Assembly: GCF_015845845.1 (NCBI RefSeq)
Contig: NZ_LDIG01000076.1
Span: 62,001 to 126,000 of the forward strand
Length of the DNA stretch: 64,000 nucleotides
Direction of reading: 5' to 3'
Origin: Paenibacillus dendritiformis
Lineage (GTDB): Bacteria; Bacillota; Bacilli; Paenibacillales; Paenibacillaceae
Of this stretch, positions 17,913 to 27,695 are shown piece after piece. Made by a program: the position numbers and the translations under genes. The stretch's first letter is position 1, and the number at the start of each line of letters is the position of its first letter. The notes under the pieces were generated by a model. That model had not been told where the DNA came from. It saw nothing but the letters and a program-made list of their open reading frames with translations, and ran no database searches.

Positions 17913-18068
17913 ATCAAAACCTTGGGAAGTAGATCCTAACCTTGCGAATCACATCCAGAACCTGGAGGGTATATCCAAAATCTGGCGAGTACATCCAGAA
18001 CCTTGCGAAGTACATCCAGAACCAGGTGAGTGCATCAAATCCTTGGCAAGCGCATCCGACGGGATGCC
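17913..18068. repeat. 20-bp tandem repeat array, about 7.7 units
   Basis: Units beginning ATC start at 17913, 17933, 17953, 17973, 17993, 18014, 18034 and 18054, a near-constant 20-bp step. The consensus is close to ATCCAGAACCTTGCGAAGTAC, read to 20 bases. The array starts 8 bases after the hydrolase stop codon. There are no unique spacers, so it is not CRISPR. It opens a 959-bp gene-free stretch. Confidence 0.85.
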
Positions 18069-18391
18069 GGCCAGGGATTTTTTTGCTGGCAAAGAGGCTC
18101 TGCCGAGCAGTTGGATTGGCGCATGTCGTGATAGACGGCAACGTGCTAGATCGAAGGCAGTTGAATCCAGGCAGCAGTGTATCTGCGAGGTCTGTGATCC
18201 ACTCTTCCTTTCGTCTCAGAGAGAAAGCACAGTAAGGCCCGATTAGCGTGGAATAAGTCGGGGCGAGCCACTACCATCAGGCGAGCAAGTTGTAGAGCAA
18301 GGAAACGCAGCAAGCAGATGGACCAAGTGGTTGAATTTAGAAGACGGAATAGCAAACAAAGGGATGCCAACGAAGGGTACAATCAGCGCCC

Positions 18392-18640
18392 CTGAGCCAG
18401 TGGGAGACTGGCTATAAGGCCTCAGGAGTGGGCAAGCCCGTCCCGGCTTCTGACTCGATGGGATAGTGACGCAAAGAATCAAAACACGCATGTACGGAAC
18501 GAGTTTCTGATTCGATGGGAGAGCGATCTTGAGTGGGGAGGAGCAACCCCCAGCGCGCCTCTGAGTTGATGGGATAGTGACCCTGAGGAAGAAGACGCAA
18601 CATCCCCTCGGCGCGTCCCTGAGCCAGGGGCCCGGGCCTC
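18392..18640. repeat. 54-58-bp direct repeat array, five units
   Basis: CTGA-led cores occur at 18392, 18450, 18507, 18561 and 18619 (steps 58, 57, 54, 58). The three inner units share CTGANTYGATGGGAKAGYGA; the two outer ones share CTGAGCCAG. On the minus strand the array reads as a repeated PIESE-like peptide, but no start, ribosome site or codon bias supports a gene. A single related copy lies inverted at 28539-28558. Confidence 0.75.
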
Positions 18641-18650
18641 CTCACAGGCA

Positions 18651-18665
18651 TTACATCAAATGTAA
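18651..18665. promoter_or_regulatory. Palindrome upstream of the IclR-family gene
   Basis: TTACAT-CAA-ATGTAA has perfect 6-bp arms and lies about 90 bp before the IclR promoter. It is a candidate operator; the ligand protein is unknown. Confidence 0.35.
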
Positions 18666-18754
18666 GGTATGTGCTTCCATAATATACATATGTCTACTAC
18701 AAAAGGACATCAAAACCGCAGTGTCCGCATGGTAAAAACAAGTAAAAATAGTTG

Positions 18755-18782
18755 TTGATCTTTCGTTCGCATCGTTTATAAT
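18755..18782 (+). promoter_or_regulatory. Promoter of the IclR-family gene
   Basis: TTGATC (18755-18760), 16-bp spacer and a consensus TATAAT (18777-18782), about 80 bp before the start codon. Confidence 0.65.
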
Positions 18783-18864
18783 GATGAAAAATTATTTATA
18801 GAAACAGTGTATCTATTATCGGTACAGAGGCCTTATTGAATGAAAAAGGGGAAGAGGTGAGGAA

Positions 18865-19626
18865 GTGTCGCTCAAGACGCTGGCCAAATCGCTTGAATTG
18901 CTCGATTGCTTTACATCGGAACATCCGATATGGGGGGTACGTGATTTAGCGAAGAAGCTGGGAATGCACCACTCGGTCGTGCATCGCATCGTTAGTACGT
19001 TTGAACAGCACGGCTTTCTCATTCAGAACAGAGACACGCAGAAATACCATCTCGGCTTGAAGCTGCTGGAGTATGGCAAGGTGGTCACCGAGCAGTTGAA
19101 CATCCAGCAATATTTTCAGCCGATATTGAAGGAGATTGCGAATTCGACCGGGGAATCGGTGTACCTGAATATGCTCGAAGGGAAAGAGGGCGTCTGCGTA
19201 TCCATCGTCCTCAGCTCGAAGGATATTCAATATCTGATTCCGGTCGGTGACCGTTCGCCGCTGTATGCCGGAGCTTCGCAGAAGGTGATGATGGCCTATC
19301 TATCCGAGGAGCTTCAGGAGGAAATCATCCAGGAAGGCCTGACGGCCGTCACTTCCCGAACGATAACGGATCCGCTCCGCTTGCGGGCCCAGTTGGCTCA
19401 AATCAAGGAGGAGGGCTGGTGCATTTCCGTCGGGGAGTATACGGAAGATGTCGTCGGCATTTCCGTGCCGATGCTGGACAGTCATCGCCGCATTCTTGGC
19501 TCCATTACGATTGCCGGGCCAAGATACCGGATCGACGACGAGAAATGCGAGTCGTACTTGCGTATTTTGATTGACCAAGTCCCTTTAATACGTCAAAGCT
19601 GCAATATTATATCGCATATGTGGTAA
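18865..19626 (+). CDS. IclR-family transcriptional regulator
   Basis: GTG 18865 follows AGAGGTGAGG. The 253-residue protein has the N-terminal winged helix (WGVRDLAKKLGMHHSVVHRIV) and the C-terminal effector domain typical of IclR proteins (YAGASQKVMMAYL, ISVGEYTEDVVGISVPM). It stands directly upstream of, and is co-oriented with, the peptide-transport operon, which has its own promoter in the 75-bp gap. It probably senses a small acid or peptide-derived catabolite of this pathway and controls the operon; the effector is not predictable. Confidence 0.9.
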   Translation: MSLKTLAKSLELLDCFTSEHPIWGVRDLAKKLGMHHSVVHRIVSTFEQHGFLIQNRDTQKYHLGLKLLEYGKVVTEQLNIQQYFQPILKEIANSTGESVYLNMLEGKEGVCVSIVLSSKDIQYLIPVGDRSPLYAGASQKVMMAYLSEELQEEIIQEGLTAVTSRTITDPLRLRAQLAQIKEEGWCISVGEYTEDVVGISVPMLDSHRRILGSITIAGPRYRIDDEKCESYLRILIDQVPLIRQSCNIISHMW

Positions 19627-19640
19627 CCAGGGTTCACATT

Positions 19641-19669
19641 TTTACACAGCCGCACTTTATTTAGATAAT
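19641..19669 (+). promoter_or_regulatory. Promoter of the peptide-uptake operon
   Basis: TTTACA (19641-19646), 17-bp spacer, GATAAT (19664-19669), then AAAGGGGGAGGGG before the first gene. It is the likely target of the adjacent IclR regulator. Confidence 0.6.
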
Positions 19670-19701
19670 GAGATACCGCTTTAAAGGGGGAGGGGTTGCT
19701 C

Positions 19702-20712
19702 TTGCTACAATTCATTACTCGTCGTCTGTTGTACCTCATTCCAAGCTTGCTCGGCATCGTGCTCATCACGTTCATTCTGTCCAGAGTGCTGCCGGGCGAC
19801 CCTGCTCTGATGATTGCCGGAGAACAAGCGCCGCAGCATGTGGTGGAGAACATTCGCGCCCAGCTCGGGCTGAACGAGCCGCTGTATGTTCAGTTCGGCG
19901 CTTATCTCAAGCAGCTGGCCCAAGGGGATCTGGGGATCGCCTGGCACACGGGACACACGGTGCTGGAGGATTTCGCCGTCCGTCTCCCGGCCACGATTGA
20001 GCTTGGCTTCGCCAGTCTGTTGATTGCGTTGTTGGTCGCTATTCCGGTAGGCATTGTGGCCGCCACGAAAAAAGAATCGATTGCGGATCACATCTCCCGC
20101 GTTTTTTCACTAATCGGCGCCTGCATGCCGGTCTTCTGGCTGGGACTGCTGCTCATCCTGTTTTTCTATTCCAAGCTCGGCATTGCGCCCGCTCCTATGG
20201 GCCGAATCGGCGGAGATATCCTCCCGCCCACTCCTATTACCGGATTGTATCTGGTGGACAGCTTGCTTACGGCGGATTGGGTCGCCTTCAAGCAATCCTT
20301 GTCCCATCTCATTCTTCCGGCCATTTGCCTTAGCGCCGGCACGATGGCTATCATCGCCCGCATGATGCGTTCCAGCATGCTGGAGGTCATCGGCCAGGAT
20401 TATATCCGAACGGCCCGCGCCAAGGGGCTCAACGAACGTTCCGTCGTGTACAAGCATGCTTTGGCCAATGCCTCGATCCCGACGATTACGATGGTCGGCC
20501 TCCAGATCGGCTACCTGCTCGGGGGCGCGGTCATCACGGAAACAATCTTCGCCTGGCCCGGCGTCGGAAGCTATGTGACGGAGTCGATTCTCGCGACGGA
20601 TTACGCCCCGATTCAGGCGTTCACGCTGCTAAGCGCCGTCGTATACAGCGGCATCAATTTGCTGGTCGATGTCATCTACGGCTTAATCGATCCGCGCATC
20701 CGCTATGAATAA
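19702..20712 (+). CDS. Peptide ABC transporter permease, DppB/OppB type
   Basis: TTG 19702 gives proper spacing to AAAGGGGGAGGGG; TTG 19696 sits on top of it. The roughly 336-residue protein has six membrane helices, starts with the typical RRLLYLIPSLLGI helix, and contains the EAA loop YIRTARAKGLNERSVVYKHALANA that contacts the ATPases. It pairs with the DppC-type permease 41 bases downstream. It is the first structural gene of an operon running to 28397. Confidence 0.93.
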   Translation: MLQFITRRLLYLIPSLLGIVLITFILSRVLPGDPALMIAGEQAPQHVVENIRAQLGLNEPLYVQFGAYLKQLAQGDLGIAWHTGHTVLEDFAVRLPATIELGFASLLIALLVAIPVGIVAATKKESIADHISRVFSLIGACMPVFWLGLLLILFFYSKLGIAPAPMGRIGGDILPPTPITGLYLVDSLLTADWVAFKQSLSHLILPAICLSAGTMAIIARMMRSSMLEVIGQDYIRTARAKGLNERSVVYKHALANASIPTITMVGLQIGYLLGGAVITETIFAWPGVGSYVTESILATDYAPIQAFTLLSAVVYSGINLLVDVIYGLIDPRIRYE

Positions 20713-20753
20713 TCCATCTCTCATGTCATGACATCTTAGGAGGTGCAACCGTG

Positions 20754-21674
20754 ATGAAAGGATCAACCTCATCGACCGCTGCAATCGCGGCGGCGAGCGA
20801 CACATCCAGGCTGCAGGAGCTCTGGCATGGGCTCCGGCAGTGGAGCAAGCTGTTCCTTCGCAACAAGCTTGCCGCGCTCGGCCTCTTCCTGATCGTGCTG
20901 TGGACGCTCCTGGCTATCGCCGCGCCGCTGGTCGCGCCCTATGCGCCGGATGCCACGCAGCTGGATGCGAAGCTGCAGGGGCCGAGCGGGGAGCATTGGT
21001 TCGGGACGGACCAGTTCGGCCGGGATATTTTCAGCCGAGTCGTCTACGCGGCGCGCATCTCGATCTGGACCGGGCTTATCGCCGTCGGAATCTCTTTCTT
21101 CATCGGCGTTCCGCTCGGCGGCATCGCCGCTTATTACGGCGGCTGGATCGGGAATCTGATTATGCGCGTCATGGATATTTTTCTGGCGTTCCCTTCGCTC
21201 ATTCTGGCGATGGCGATCGCGGCCGCCATGGGCCCCGGCCTCGTCAGCGCGATGATGGCTGTTGGCGTCGTCGGCATTCCGGAGTTCGCCCGTCTGATGT
21301 ACAGCCAGACCATCTATTTGAAGGAACGCGAATTCGTGGAGGCGAGCCGTTCCATCGGGGTCAAGGACGGCACCATTCTTGTCCGGCATATTTTCCCGAA
21401 TTCGCTCGCGCCGCTGCTCGTCCGCATCACGCTCGGGATGGGCTTCGCCATCTTGACGGCGGCGAGCTTGAGCTTTCTCGGTCTCGGCGTGCGCCCGCCG
21501 CTGGCGGAGTGGGGGGCGATGATATCCGAAGGCCGCGAGTACATTATTACCGGCGAATGGTGGCTGGTCACCTTCCCGGGGCTTGCCATCGCAACAACGA
21601 TTCTTGGCTTCAATCTGCTTGGCGACGGACTGCGTGACGTCCTTGATCCGCGGCTGCGCACAAGCCGGAAATAA
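20754..21674 (+). CDS. Peptide ABC transporter permease, DppC/OppC type
   Basis: ATG 20754 (or GTG 20751) follows AGGAGG. The roughly 306-residue protein shows the DppC N-terminal block (LAAIAAPLVAPYAPD, FGTDQFGRDIFSRVVYAARIS), membrane helices, and the EAA loop EFVEASRSIGVKDGTILVRHIFPN. With the upstream permease it forms the membrane channel of the importer. Confidence 0.94.
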   Translation: MKGSTSSTAAIAAASDTSRLQELWHGLRQWSKLFLRNKLAALGLFLIVLWTLLAIAAPLVAPYAPDATQLDAKLQGPSGEHWFGTDQFGRDIFSRVVYAARISIWTGLIAVGISFFIGVPLGGIAAYYGGWIGNLIMRVMDIFLAFPSLILAMAIAAAMGPGLVSAMMAVGVVGIPEFARLMYSQTIYLKEREFVEASRSIGVKDGTILVRHIFPNSLAPLLVRITLGMGFAILTAASLSFLGLGVRPPLAEWGAMISEGREYIITGEWWLVTFPGLAIATTILGFNLLGDGLRDVLDPRLRTSRK

Positions 21675-21712
21675 GCGATATTTTTCAGTCGAATATTCAG
21701 GGGGAGGAAACA

Positions 21713-23323
21713 ATGATGAAACGAAGCAACTTGACGATGGCCCTTGTATTGACACTCATCTTGGCTTTGGTTGCGGGCTGCGCGCCGAAGGCGAACCAGT
21801 CCGGGGGAGACAGCGCCGCCGGCTCGGGCGAACAAACGAACTCATCCGGCAGCGGCTCCGGAGGCAAAACGCTGACCGTCACCTATTCCGAAGGCGGGCA
21901 GACGCTCGATCCGGCGGAAGCGAACGATCTGACGTCGGATACGCTGGTGCTGTCCACGTATGATCAGCTCGTCACGTACGGCGTCAAAAACGTAGATGGC
22001 GCGGATATCGCCGCTACGGAAGAAATCAAGCCGATGCTGGCCGAGTCATGGGATGTGTCCGATGACCAGAAGACGTATACGTTCAAGCTGCGCCAGGACG
22101 TGAAGTTCCATAGCGGCAATCCGCTCGACGCGGATGCGGTCGTGTTCTCGCTCGATCATATCAAAAACTCGAACTCGGGCGGATTCCTGTATCAGCAAGC
22201 CTCCATCGAGTCGTACCGCAAGGTGGACGACCATACGGTGGAAGTGAAGCTGGAGCGCCCGAACCATATGTTCTTGCAAATTTTGGCGATGTACTCCTTT
22301 TCCGTCATCGATCCGAAAGCGATCGAAGGGGATCCAAGTGAATTTTTGAAGACGAAGACGGCAGGTTCCGGGCCATTCAAGCTGGAGAAATGGGATCCTT
22401 CCTCCGAGGCGGTATTCGTGGCGAACGACGATTACTGGCAGGAGCGCGCCAAGCTGGACAAAGTCGTCATGAAGTTCATGAAGGAAGCTTCGTCCCGCAC
22501 GATGATGCTGAACAAGGGCGATATCGACCTGGCCATGGAGATTCCGCCGAAGGATGTCGATACGCTGAAGCAGAACACCGGGCTGACCGTGCGCTCTGAC
22601 GCGAGCAACCGCATTTTGTATATGGGTCTGAACAATAACATGAAGCCGTTCGACAATCCGAAGGTGCGCCAGGCGATCGCCTACGCGATTCCGCATGATG
22701 CGCTTCTGAAGGATGTCATGTACGGACAAGCCAAGCAAATGAAGAGCATCGTGGCAAGCAATACGCCGGGCTTTTCCGATAAGGGCTACGAGTATGAATA
22801 CAACCTGGAAAAAGCGAAGGAGCTGCTGAAGGAAGCGGGCTACGAGAATGGCTTCTCGTTCGACTTCACGCTCGGCTCCGGCTTCAAAGACTGGGAAGAC
22901 GCCGCCACGGTCATCCAGGCGGAGCTGAAAAAGATCGGCGTCACGATGAACATCAATAAGCTGGCGCGCGCGCAATTCCTGGAACAGCTTCGCACCGGCA
23001 ACGTGCAGTCCTTCATGTCGAAATGGACTTCTTTCGTCAACGATCCGGAATACCACCTCGGATTCCTGGTAGATAGCGAGAGCTCTTCCAACTACGTGCA
23101 TTACGACAACGCGAAGGTCAATGAACTGTTGGATCTGGCGGCTGTCGAGACGGACATGACGAAGCGCAATGCCATGTATGAAGAAATTCAGGGCTTGATC
23201 AATGCGGACATGCCTTATGTGTACATGTACGAGTACAACCGCCTCGTGGCGTTCAACAACGACGTGAAGGGGTATATTTTCTTCCCGGATGAATGCTTGC
23301 GTTTTTACCCGCTTTCCAAATAA
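21713..23323 (+). CDS. Peptide-binding lipoprotein (SBP family 5) of the ABC importer
   Basis: GGGGGAGGAAA precedes ATG 21713. The 536-residue protein has a lipoprotein signal peptide (LALVAGC lipobox), a Gly/Ser linker and the family 5 binding-protein body (LAESWDVSDDQKTYTFKLR, SFMSKWTSFVNDPEYHL). It would be anchored outside the membrane and deliver oligo- or dipeptides, or another amide-type solute, to the two permeases. The operon context with an M20 peptidase points to a peptide-like substrate. Confidence 0.93.
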   Translation: MMKRSNLTMALVLTLILALVAGCAPKANQSGGDSAAGSGEQTNSSGSGSGGKTLTVTYSEGGQTLDPAEANDLTSDTLVLSTYDQLVTYGVKNVDGADIAATEEIKPMLAESWDVSDDQKTYTFKLRQDVKFHSGNPLDADAVVFSLDHIKNSNSGGFLYQQASIESYRKVDDHTVEVKLERPNHMFLQILAMYSFSVIDPKAIEGDPSEFLKTKTAGSGPFKLEKWDPSSEAVFVANDDYWQERAKLDKVVMKFMKEASSRTMMLNKGDIDLAMEIPPKDVDTLKQNTGLTVRSDASNRILYMGLNNNMKPFDNPKVRQAIAYAIPHDALLKDVMYGQAKQMKSIVASNTPGFSDKGYEYEYNLEKAKELLKEAGYENGFSFDFTLGSGFKDWEDAATVIQAELKKIGVTMNINKLARAQFLEQLRTGNVQSFMSKWTSFVNDPEYHLGFLVDSESSSNYVHYDNAKVNELLDLAAVETDMTKRNAMYEEIQGLINADMPYVYMYEYNRLVAFNNDVKGYIFFPDECLRFYPLSK

Positions 23324-23373
23324 GAGACCAGAGATAACGATCGCAACGGATATGGATACAGGAGGGGATTACG

Positions 23374-24633
23374 GTGAACGAATGGAAGCAACGCTGGATA
23401 GACGAAGTGGAAAAACGTCAGGACGAATTGTTGGGCTTGTGCTCGAAGCTGATTCAATTCCCGACGGAAAATCCGCCTGGGGACTCGCGTGACATCAGCC
23501 AATTCATTATCGATTACTTGGCCGAGGCCGGCATCGAGACGAAGGTGTATGACGCCGGGGATAACATGCTCAATCTGATTGCGGCGATCGGCGATGAGTC
23601 CGCATCGGAACGCCATTTGATCTATTGCGGCCATACCGATGTCGTGCCGGCAGGCGACCGCTCCCGCTGGGACTTCGATCCGTTCTCCGGCGAAGTGCGG
23701 GACGGCTATGTGCTCGGACGCGGGGCCAGCGACATGAAATGCGGCCTGGCCGGGCTGATCTTCAGCGTCAAGCTGCTGAAGGAGCTGAATGTTCCGCTCA
23801 AGGGCAGACTGTCGCTGCTAATCGTGCCGGATGAAGAGACCGGCGGGCATCTCGGCGTGCCGTGGGTGTTCGAGCGGAAGCTGATCCACGGGACGGCGGC
23901 GGTCATCGCCGAGCCGTCGCACCCGCTGCATCCGACGATCGGGCAGAAGGGAAGCTGCTGGTTCAACTTCACGGTGACAGGCACGCCGGGCCACGGCAGC
24001 CTGTCGCCCATCCTCGGCGACAATGCGATTATGAAGGCGGCCGCAGCCGTTCAGGCGCTGCAGCAGCTGCATCATTATCCGGTGGAGCTCCCGGAAGAAG
24101 TGAAGGATATTATCGAAGTGACGAAGCGCTATATCGCGGAAAAAGAAAATGCCGATTTCTCCGCCATCATCGATCGCGTGTCGGTCAATGTCGGCCTGAT
24201 CGAGGGCGGAACGAAGACGAACGTCGTGCCTGACCGCTGCACGGTCAGCGTCGATACCCGCCTTCCGTTCGGAGTCGAACCGGCACAGGTTCTGGCCGAG
24301 GCGAAGCGGCTGCTGGCCGAGATCGGCATCGAGACGGAGCTTCAGCCGGAAGGCTTTCAGGGGCTGGCGAACTGGACGCCGCCCACCGATCCGATCGTGG
24401 AGGAGCTCGTGCAGCATATTTGCGACGTGAAGCAGGAAGAAGGCTATGGCGTCCTGCAATGGGCTTCCAGCGATGCGCGGCATTTCCGCCGCGCCGGCAT
24501 TCCGGTGCTGCAATACGGCCCTGCCGAGCTGTCCACCATTCACGGCTTCAACGAGAAGGCGCCGGTGAAGGACGTGGTCGACGCGGCCAAGGTGTACACG
24601 CTGACGGCGCTCAGCTACTTGGGTGGTGAGTAA
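23374..24633 (+). CDS. M20-family metallopeptidase/deacylase, ArgE/DapE type
   Basis: GTG 23374 follows GGAGGGG. The 419-residue cytoplasmic enzyme carries the binuclear zinc motifs: [12 protein letters not shown] (metal His and Asp), [10 protein letters not shown] (bridging Asp), PDEETGG (catalytic Glu and metal Glu) and a C-terminal GFNEKAP with TIHGFNE His. The dimerisation domain insert lies between ([10 protein letters not shown]). It hydrolyses an amide, probably an N-acyl amino acid or dipeptide taken up by the adjacent transporter. It is placed between the binding protein and the ATPase genes, which strengthens the functional link. Confidence 0.92.
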   Translation: MNEWKQRWIDEVEKRQDELLGLCSKLIQFPTENPPGDSRDISQFIIDYLAEAGIETKVYDAGDNMLNLIAAIGDESASERHLIYCGHTDVVPAGDRSRWDFDPFSGEVRDGYVLGRGASDMKCGLAGLIFSVKLLKELNVPLKGRLSLLIVPDEETGGHLGVPWVFERKLIHGTAAVIAEPSHPLHPTIGQKGSCWFNFTVTGTPGHGSLSPILGDNAIMKAAAAVQALQQLHHYPVELPEEVKDIIEVTKRYIAEKENADFSAIIDRVSVNVGLIEGGTKTNVVPDRCTVSVDTRLPFGVEPAQVLAEAKRLLAEIGIETELQPEGFQGLANWTPPTDPIVEELVQHICDVKQEEGYGVLQWASSDARHFRRAGIPVLQYGPAELSTIHGFNEKAPVKDVVDAAKVYTLTALSYLGGE

Positions 24634-24634
24634 G

Positions 24635-25615
24635 ATGGAACCGGTGCTGGCCGTCGAAAAGCTGGAAACGGAATTTGTCACGAACGGGGGCGTCTTCAAG
24701 GCGGTGGACGGCGTAAGCTTCCAAGTGCACCAAGGCGAGACGCTCGGCGTTGTCGGCGAATCGGGCTGCGGCAAAAGCGTTACCTCCCTGTCCATCATGG
24801 GCCTTCTTCCGAAGAAAATCGGCCGCGTGAAGGGCGGGCGCATTCAGTTCCACGGGAACGACCTGCTGCAAGTCCCGGAAAAGCAAATGAGGTCCATTCG
24901 CGGCAACCGGATCGCGATGATCTTCCAGGAGCCGATGACGTCGCTCAATCCGGTGTTCCGGATCGGCGATCAACTGGCCGAGGCCATTCAGCTCCATAAG
25001 AAGCTGAAGCGCAAGGAAGCGATGCGGCATGCCGTCGACATGCTGCGCAAGGTCGGCATTCCGCATCCCGAGTCGGTGGCGCAGGAATATCCGCACCAGC
25101 TCTCGGGCGGGATGCGCCAGCGGGTCATGATCGCGATGGCGATGTCCTGCAATCCGGAGGTGCTGATCGCGGATGAGCCGACGACGGCGCTTGACGTGAC
25201 CATTCAAGCGCAAATTTTGGATTTGATGCGGCAGCTGCAGGAGGAAGAGAAGACGTCCATCCTGCTCATTACCCACGACCTCGGGGTCGTCGCCGAGATG
25301 TGCCACCGCGTCGTCGTCATGTACGCGGGGCAGGTCGTGGAGGAGGCGGATGTGGACACGCTCTTCGAATCTCCGCGGCATCCGTATACGCAGGGGCTGC
25401 TGGCCTCGCTGCCGCAGCTCGCCGGGGAGCAGGAGCGGCTGGAGTCGATTCCCGGCACGGTGCCAAGTCCGCTGCAGATGCCGCCGGGCTGCCGCTTCGC
25501 CCCGCGCTGCAAATACCGGACGGAAGCGTGCGATCAGGCGCAGCCCGAACTGACGGAGTTGGGCGGCGGGCACCGCTGCCGCTGCCTGCTCGTCGAGAAG
25601 GGGGTGGCGCGATGA
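24635..25615 (+). CDS. Peptide ABC transporter ATPase, DppD/OppD type
   Basis: The chosen start ATG 24635 lies one base after the previous stop; GTG 24623 or 24626 would overlap it. The 326-residue protein has Walker A GESGCGKS, signature LSGGMRQR and Walker [13 protein letters not shown]. The C-terminal oligopeptide/dipeptide-transporter Cys-rich tail ([17 protein letters not shown]) is also present; in relatives it binds an iron-sulfur cluster. It works with the DppF-type partner whose ATG overlaps its stop. Confidence 0.93.
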   Translation: MEPVLAVEKLETEFVTNGGVFKAVDGVSFQVHQGETLGVVGESGCGKSVTSLSIMGLLPKKIGRVKGGRIQFHGNDLLQVPEKQMRSIRGNRIAMIFQEPMTSLNPVFRIGDQLAEAIQLHKKLKRKEAMRHAVDMLRKVGIPHPESVAQEYPHQLSGGMRQRVMIAMAMSCNPEVLIADEPTTALDVTIQAQILDLMRQLQEEEKTSILLITHDLGVVAEMCHRVVVMYAGQVVEEADVDTLFESPRHPYTQGLLASLPQLAGEQERLESIPGTVPSPLQMPPGCRFAPRCKYRTEACDQAQPELTELGGGHRCRCLLVEKGVAR

Positions 25616-26574
25616 CGGCATTGCTGCAAGTGCGCAATCTGAAAAAGCATTATCCGATTCGCAAAGGGCTCCTCAACAAGCAGGTCGGCTCCGTGAAATC
25701 GGTGGATGGCTTAAACTTCGATATCTATGAAGGCGAGACCTTCGGCATCGTCGGCGAATCCGGCTGCGGCAAGTCGACGACGGGCCGCTCCGTCTTGCGC
25801 CTGATTGAACCGACGGAGGGCGAAGTCTGGTTCCAGGGACGGAATATTATGGCGCTCTCTCCGAAGGAGCTGCGCCAGCTTCGCCCCGAGATGAGCATGA
25901 TCTTCCAGGATCCGTACGCGTCGCTGAATCCGCGCTGGACCGTGCAGCGCATCCTGGAGGAGCCGCTGCAGACCCATCTGCCGATCCGGTCCTCGGAGCG
26001 GAAGCAGCGCGTGCAAGAACTGATGGAGCGGGTAGGGCTGTCGGCATTTCAAGCGAACCGTTTTCCGCATGAATTCTCGGGCGGCCAGCGGCAGCGCGTC
26101 GGCATCGCCCGCGCCCTGGCGCTCAACCCGAAGTTCATCGTCTGCGACGAGCCGGTCTCGGCGCTGGACGTCTCGATTCAGTCGCAGGTGCTCAACCTGA
26201 TGCAGGATTTGCAGGAGCAAGAGAAGCTGACCTATATGTTCATTTCTCATGATTTATCGGTCGTCAAGTTCCTGTGCACGCGGGTCGGAGTTATGTATCT
26301 AGGCAAAATGGTCGAGCTGGCGCCGAAGCGGAAGCTGTATGCGAATCCGCTCCATCCTTACACCAAGGCGCTCATGTCGGCGGTTCCGGTGCCGAACCCG
26401 AAGGCGAAGAAGGAGCGCATCGTCTTGTCCGGCGAAGTGCCAAGCACCAAAAATCCGCCGCAAGGCTGCGCCTTCCACCTTCGCTGCCCGATTGCGTCGG
26501 AGCGCTGCCGCACTGTCCAGCCGGAATGGCGGGAGGCGGATGAAGGGCACTGGGTGGCCTGCCATCATATTTAA
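25612..26574 (+). CDS. Peptide ABC transporter ATPase, DppF/OppF type
   Basis: ATG 25612 overlaps the upstream stop (ATGA). The 320-residue protein has Walker [10 protein letters not shown], signature FSGGQRQR, Walker [13 protein letters not shown] and the C-terminal tail [16 protein letters not shown]. In-frame codons far upstream only reflect the shadow of the preceding gene. The pair of ATPases completes a five-component Opp/Dpp importer. Confidence 0.93.
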   Translation: MTALLQVRNLKKHYPIRKGLLNKQVGSVKSVDGLNFDIYEGETFGIVGESGCGKSTTGRSVLRLIEPTEGEVWFQGRNIMALSPKELRQLRPEMSMIFQDPYASLNPRWTVQRILEEPLQTHLPIRSSERKQRVQELMERVGLSAFQANRFPHEFSGGQRQRVGIARALALNPKFIVCDEPVSALDVSIQSQVLNLMQDLQEQEKLTYMFISHDLSVVKFLCTRVGVMYLGKMVELAPKRKLYANPLHPYTKALMSAVPVPNPKAKKERIVLSGEVPSTKNPPQGCAFHLRCPIASERCRTVQPEWREADEGHWVACHHI

Positions 26575-26686
26575 GGGTTAAGGCATCCCTGTCTGATTCC
26601 GGCCCGGCAGAGAGGCTGATCGGGTGCGCTGCAACGTAACTATGATATCGACAACTATGACATCGAGCGGAAAGGGAGAGAAAATC

Positions 26687-27631
26687 ATGGCTTTACTGCA
26701 AACGTTGCGAATCTATGAAGCGGTAGACAATGCATTTACATCCGGCGAGGCGGTGAAGGAGCTGTTCAAGCCTTATCCGCTGGCCGAAGTAAGCGTGCAG
26801 CGGGTTCATGGCGAGAAGGGATTTACGGATTTCATCCGCATCCTTATCCCGGGGACGGAGGGCAAGCACGGAGGCGGACAAGCGCCGAGCTTCGGCATCG
26901 TCGGCCGGCTGGGCGGCTTGGGCGCGCGGCCGCAGCGCATCGGGCTCGTCTCCGATGGCGACGGCGCGATTGCGGCGCTGGCAGCCGCATTGAAGCTGGC
27001 TGACATGAGCGTGAAGGGCGACCGGTTACAAGGGGATGTATACATTACGACCCACATCTGCCCGGACGCGCCTACGCTGCCCCATGAGCCGGTCGATTTT
27101 ATGGATTCGCCCGTGGATATTGCGACGATGAACGAATACGAGGTGCTGGACGAGATGGAAGCGGTCTTGTCCATCGATACGACGAAAGGCAACCGCGTCA
27201 TCAATCATAAAGGAATCGCTATTTCCCCGACGGTGAAGGAAGGCTACATCCTGCGCGTCAGCGACGATCTGCTTCGGATCATGGAGATGACGACCGGACA
27301 GCTTCCGGTCACGTTCCCGGTGACGACGCAGGACATTACGCCGTACGGCAACGGGCTGTATCATATTAACAGCATCCTGCAGCCTTGCGTAACGACCGCC
27401 GCGCCGGTCGTCGGCGTCGCAATTACCGCCCAATCGACAGTGCCCGGCTGCGGGACGGGGGCAAGTCATGAAGTCGATATCGCGCTTGCCGCGCGCTTCG
27501 CGGTGGAGGTCGCCAAGGAATTCACGAATGAAGTCTGTTCCTTCTATAATAAGGAGGAGTTCGAGCACATGCTTAACCTGTATGGGCCGATGAATGCGCT
27601 GCAGACGTTGGGAAAAAAGGTGCAAGCTTAA
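26687..27631 (+). CDS. DUF1177-family protein
   Basis: ATG 26687 follows AAAGGGAGAG. The 314-residue cytoplasmic protein matches my recollection of DUF1177, a family without assigned function that tends to be encoded with AroM and peptide transporters. Blocks with conserved-looking acidic and His residues are LVSDGDGA, YITTHICPDAP, LSIDTTKGNR, INHKGIAISP and STVPGCGTGASHEVDIA. The spacing of Asp/His/Glu recalls co-catalytic metallo-aminopeptidases, but I see no decisive zinc signature. Its position in the operon suggests a catabolic enzyme acting on the imported compound. Confidence 0.75.
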   Translation: MALLQTLRIYEAVDNAFTSGEAVKELFKPYPLAEVSVQRVHGEKGFTDFIRILIPGTEGKHGGGQAPSFGIVGRLGGLGARPQRIGLVSDGDGAIAALAAALKLADMSVKGDRLQGDVYITTHICPDAPTLPHEPVDFMDSPVDIATMNEYEVLDEMEAVLSIDTTKGNRVINHKGIAISPTVKEGYILRVSDDLLRIMEMTTGQLPVTFPVTTQDITPYGNGLYHINSILQPCVTTAAPVVGVAITAQSTVPGCGTGASHEVDIALAARFAVEVAKEFTNEVCSFYNKEEFEHMLNLYGPMNALQTLGKKVQA

Positions 27632-27695
27632 CCCTGCGAGGTCATTCGCCGTGTGGCTTGAGGCCCCGCCGCAAGAGAGAAAGGAGGCTGCCGGG

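Noticed and set aside
17913-18068. CRISPR array
   Set aside because: The repeat period is 20 bp with no unique spacers and no cas genes are present.
18392-18640. Minus-strand gene encoding a repeated PIESE peptide
   Set aside because: The repetition comes from the DNA repeat; there is no ribosome site, signal peptide or codon preference.
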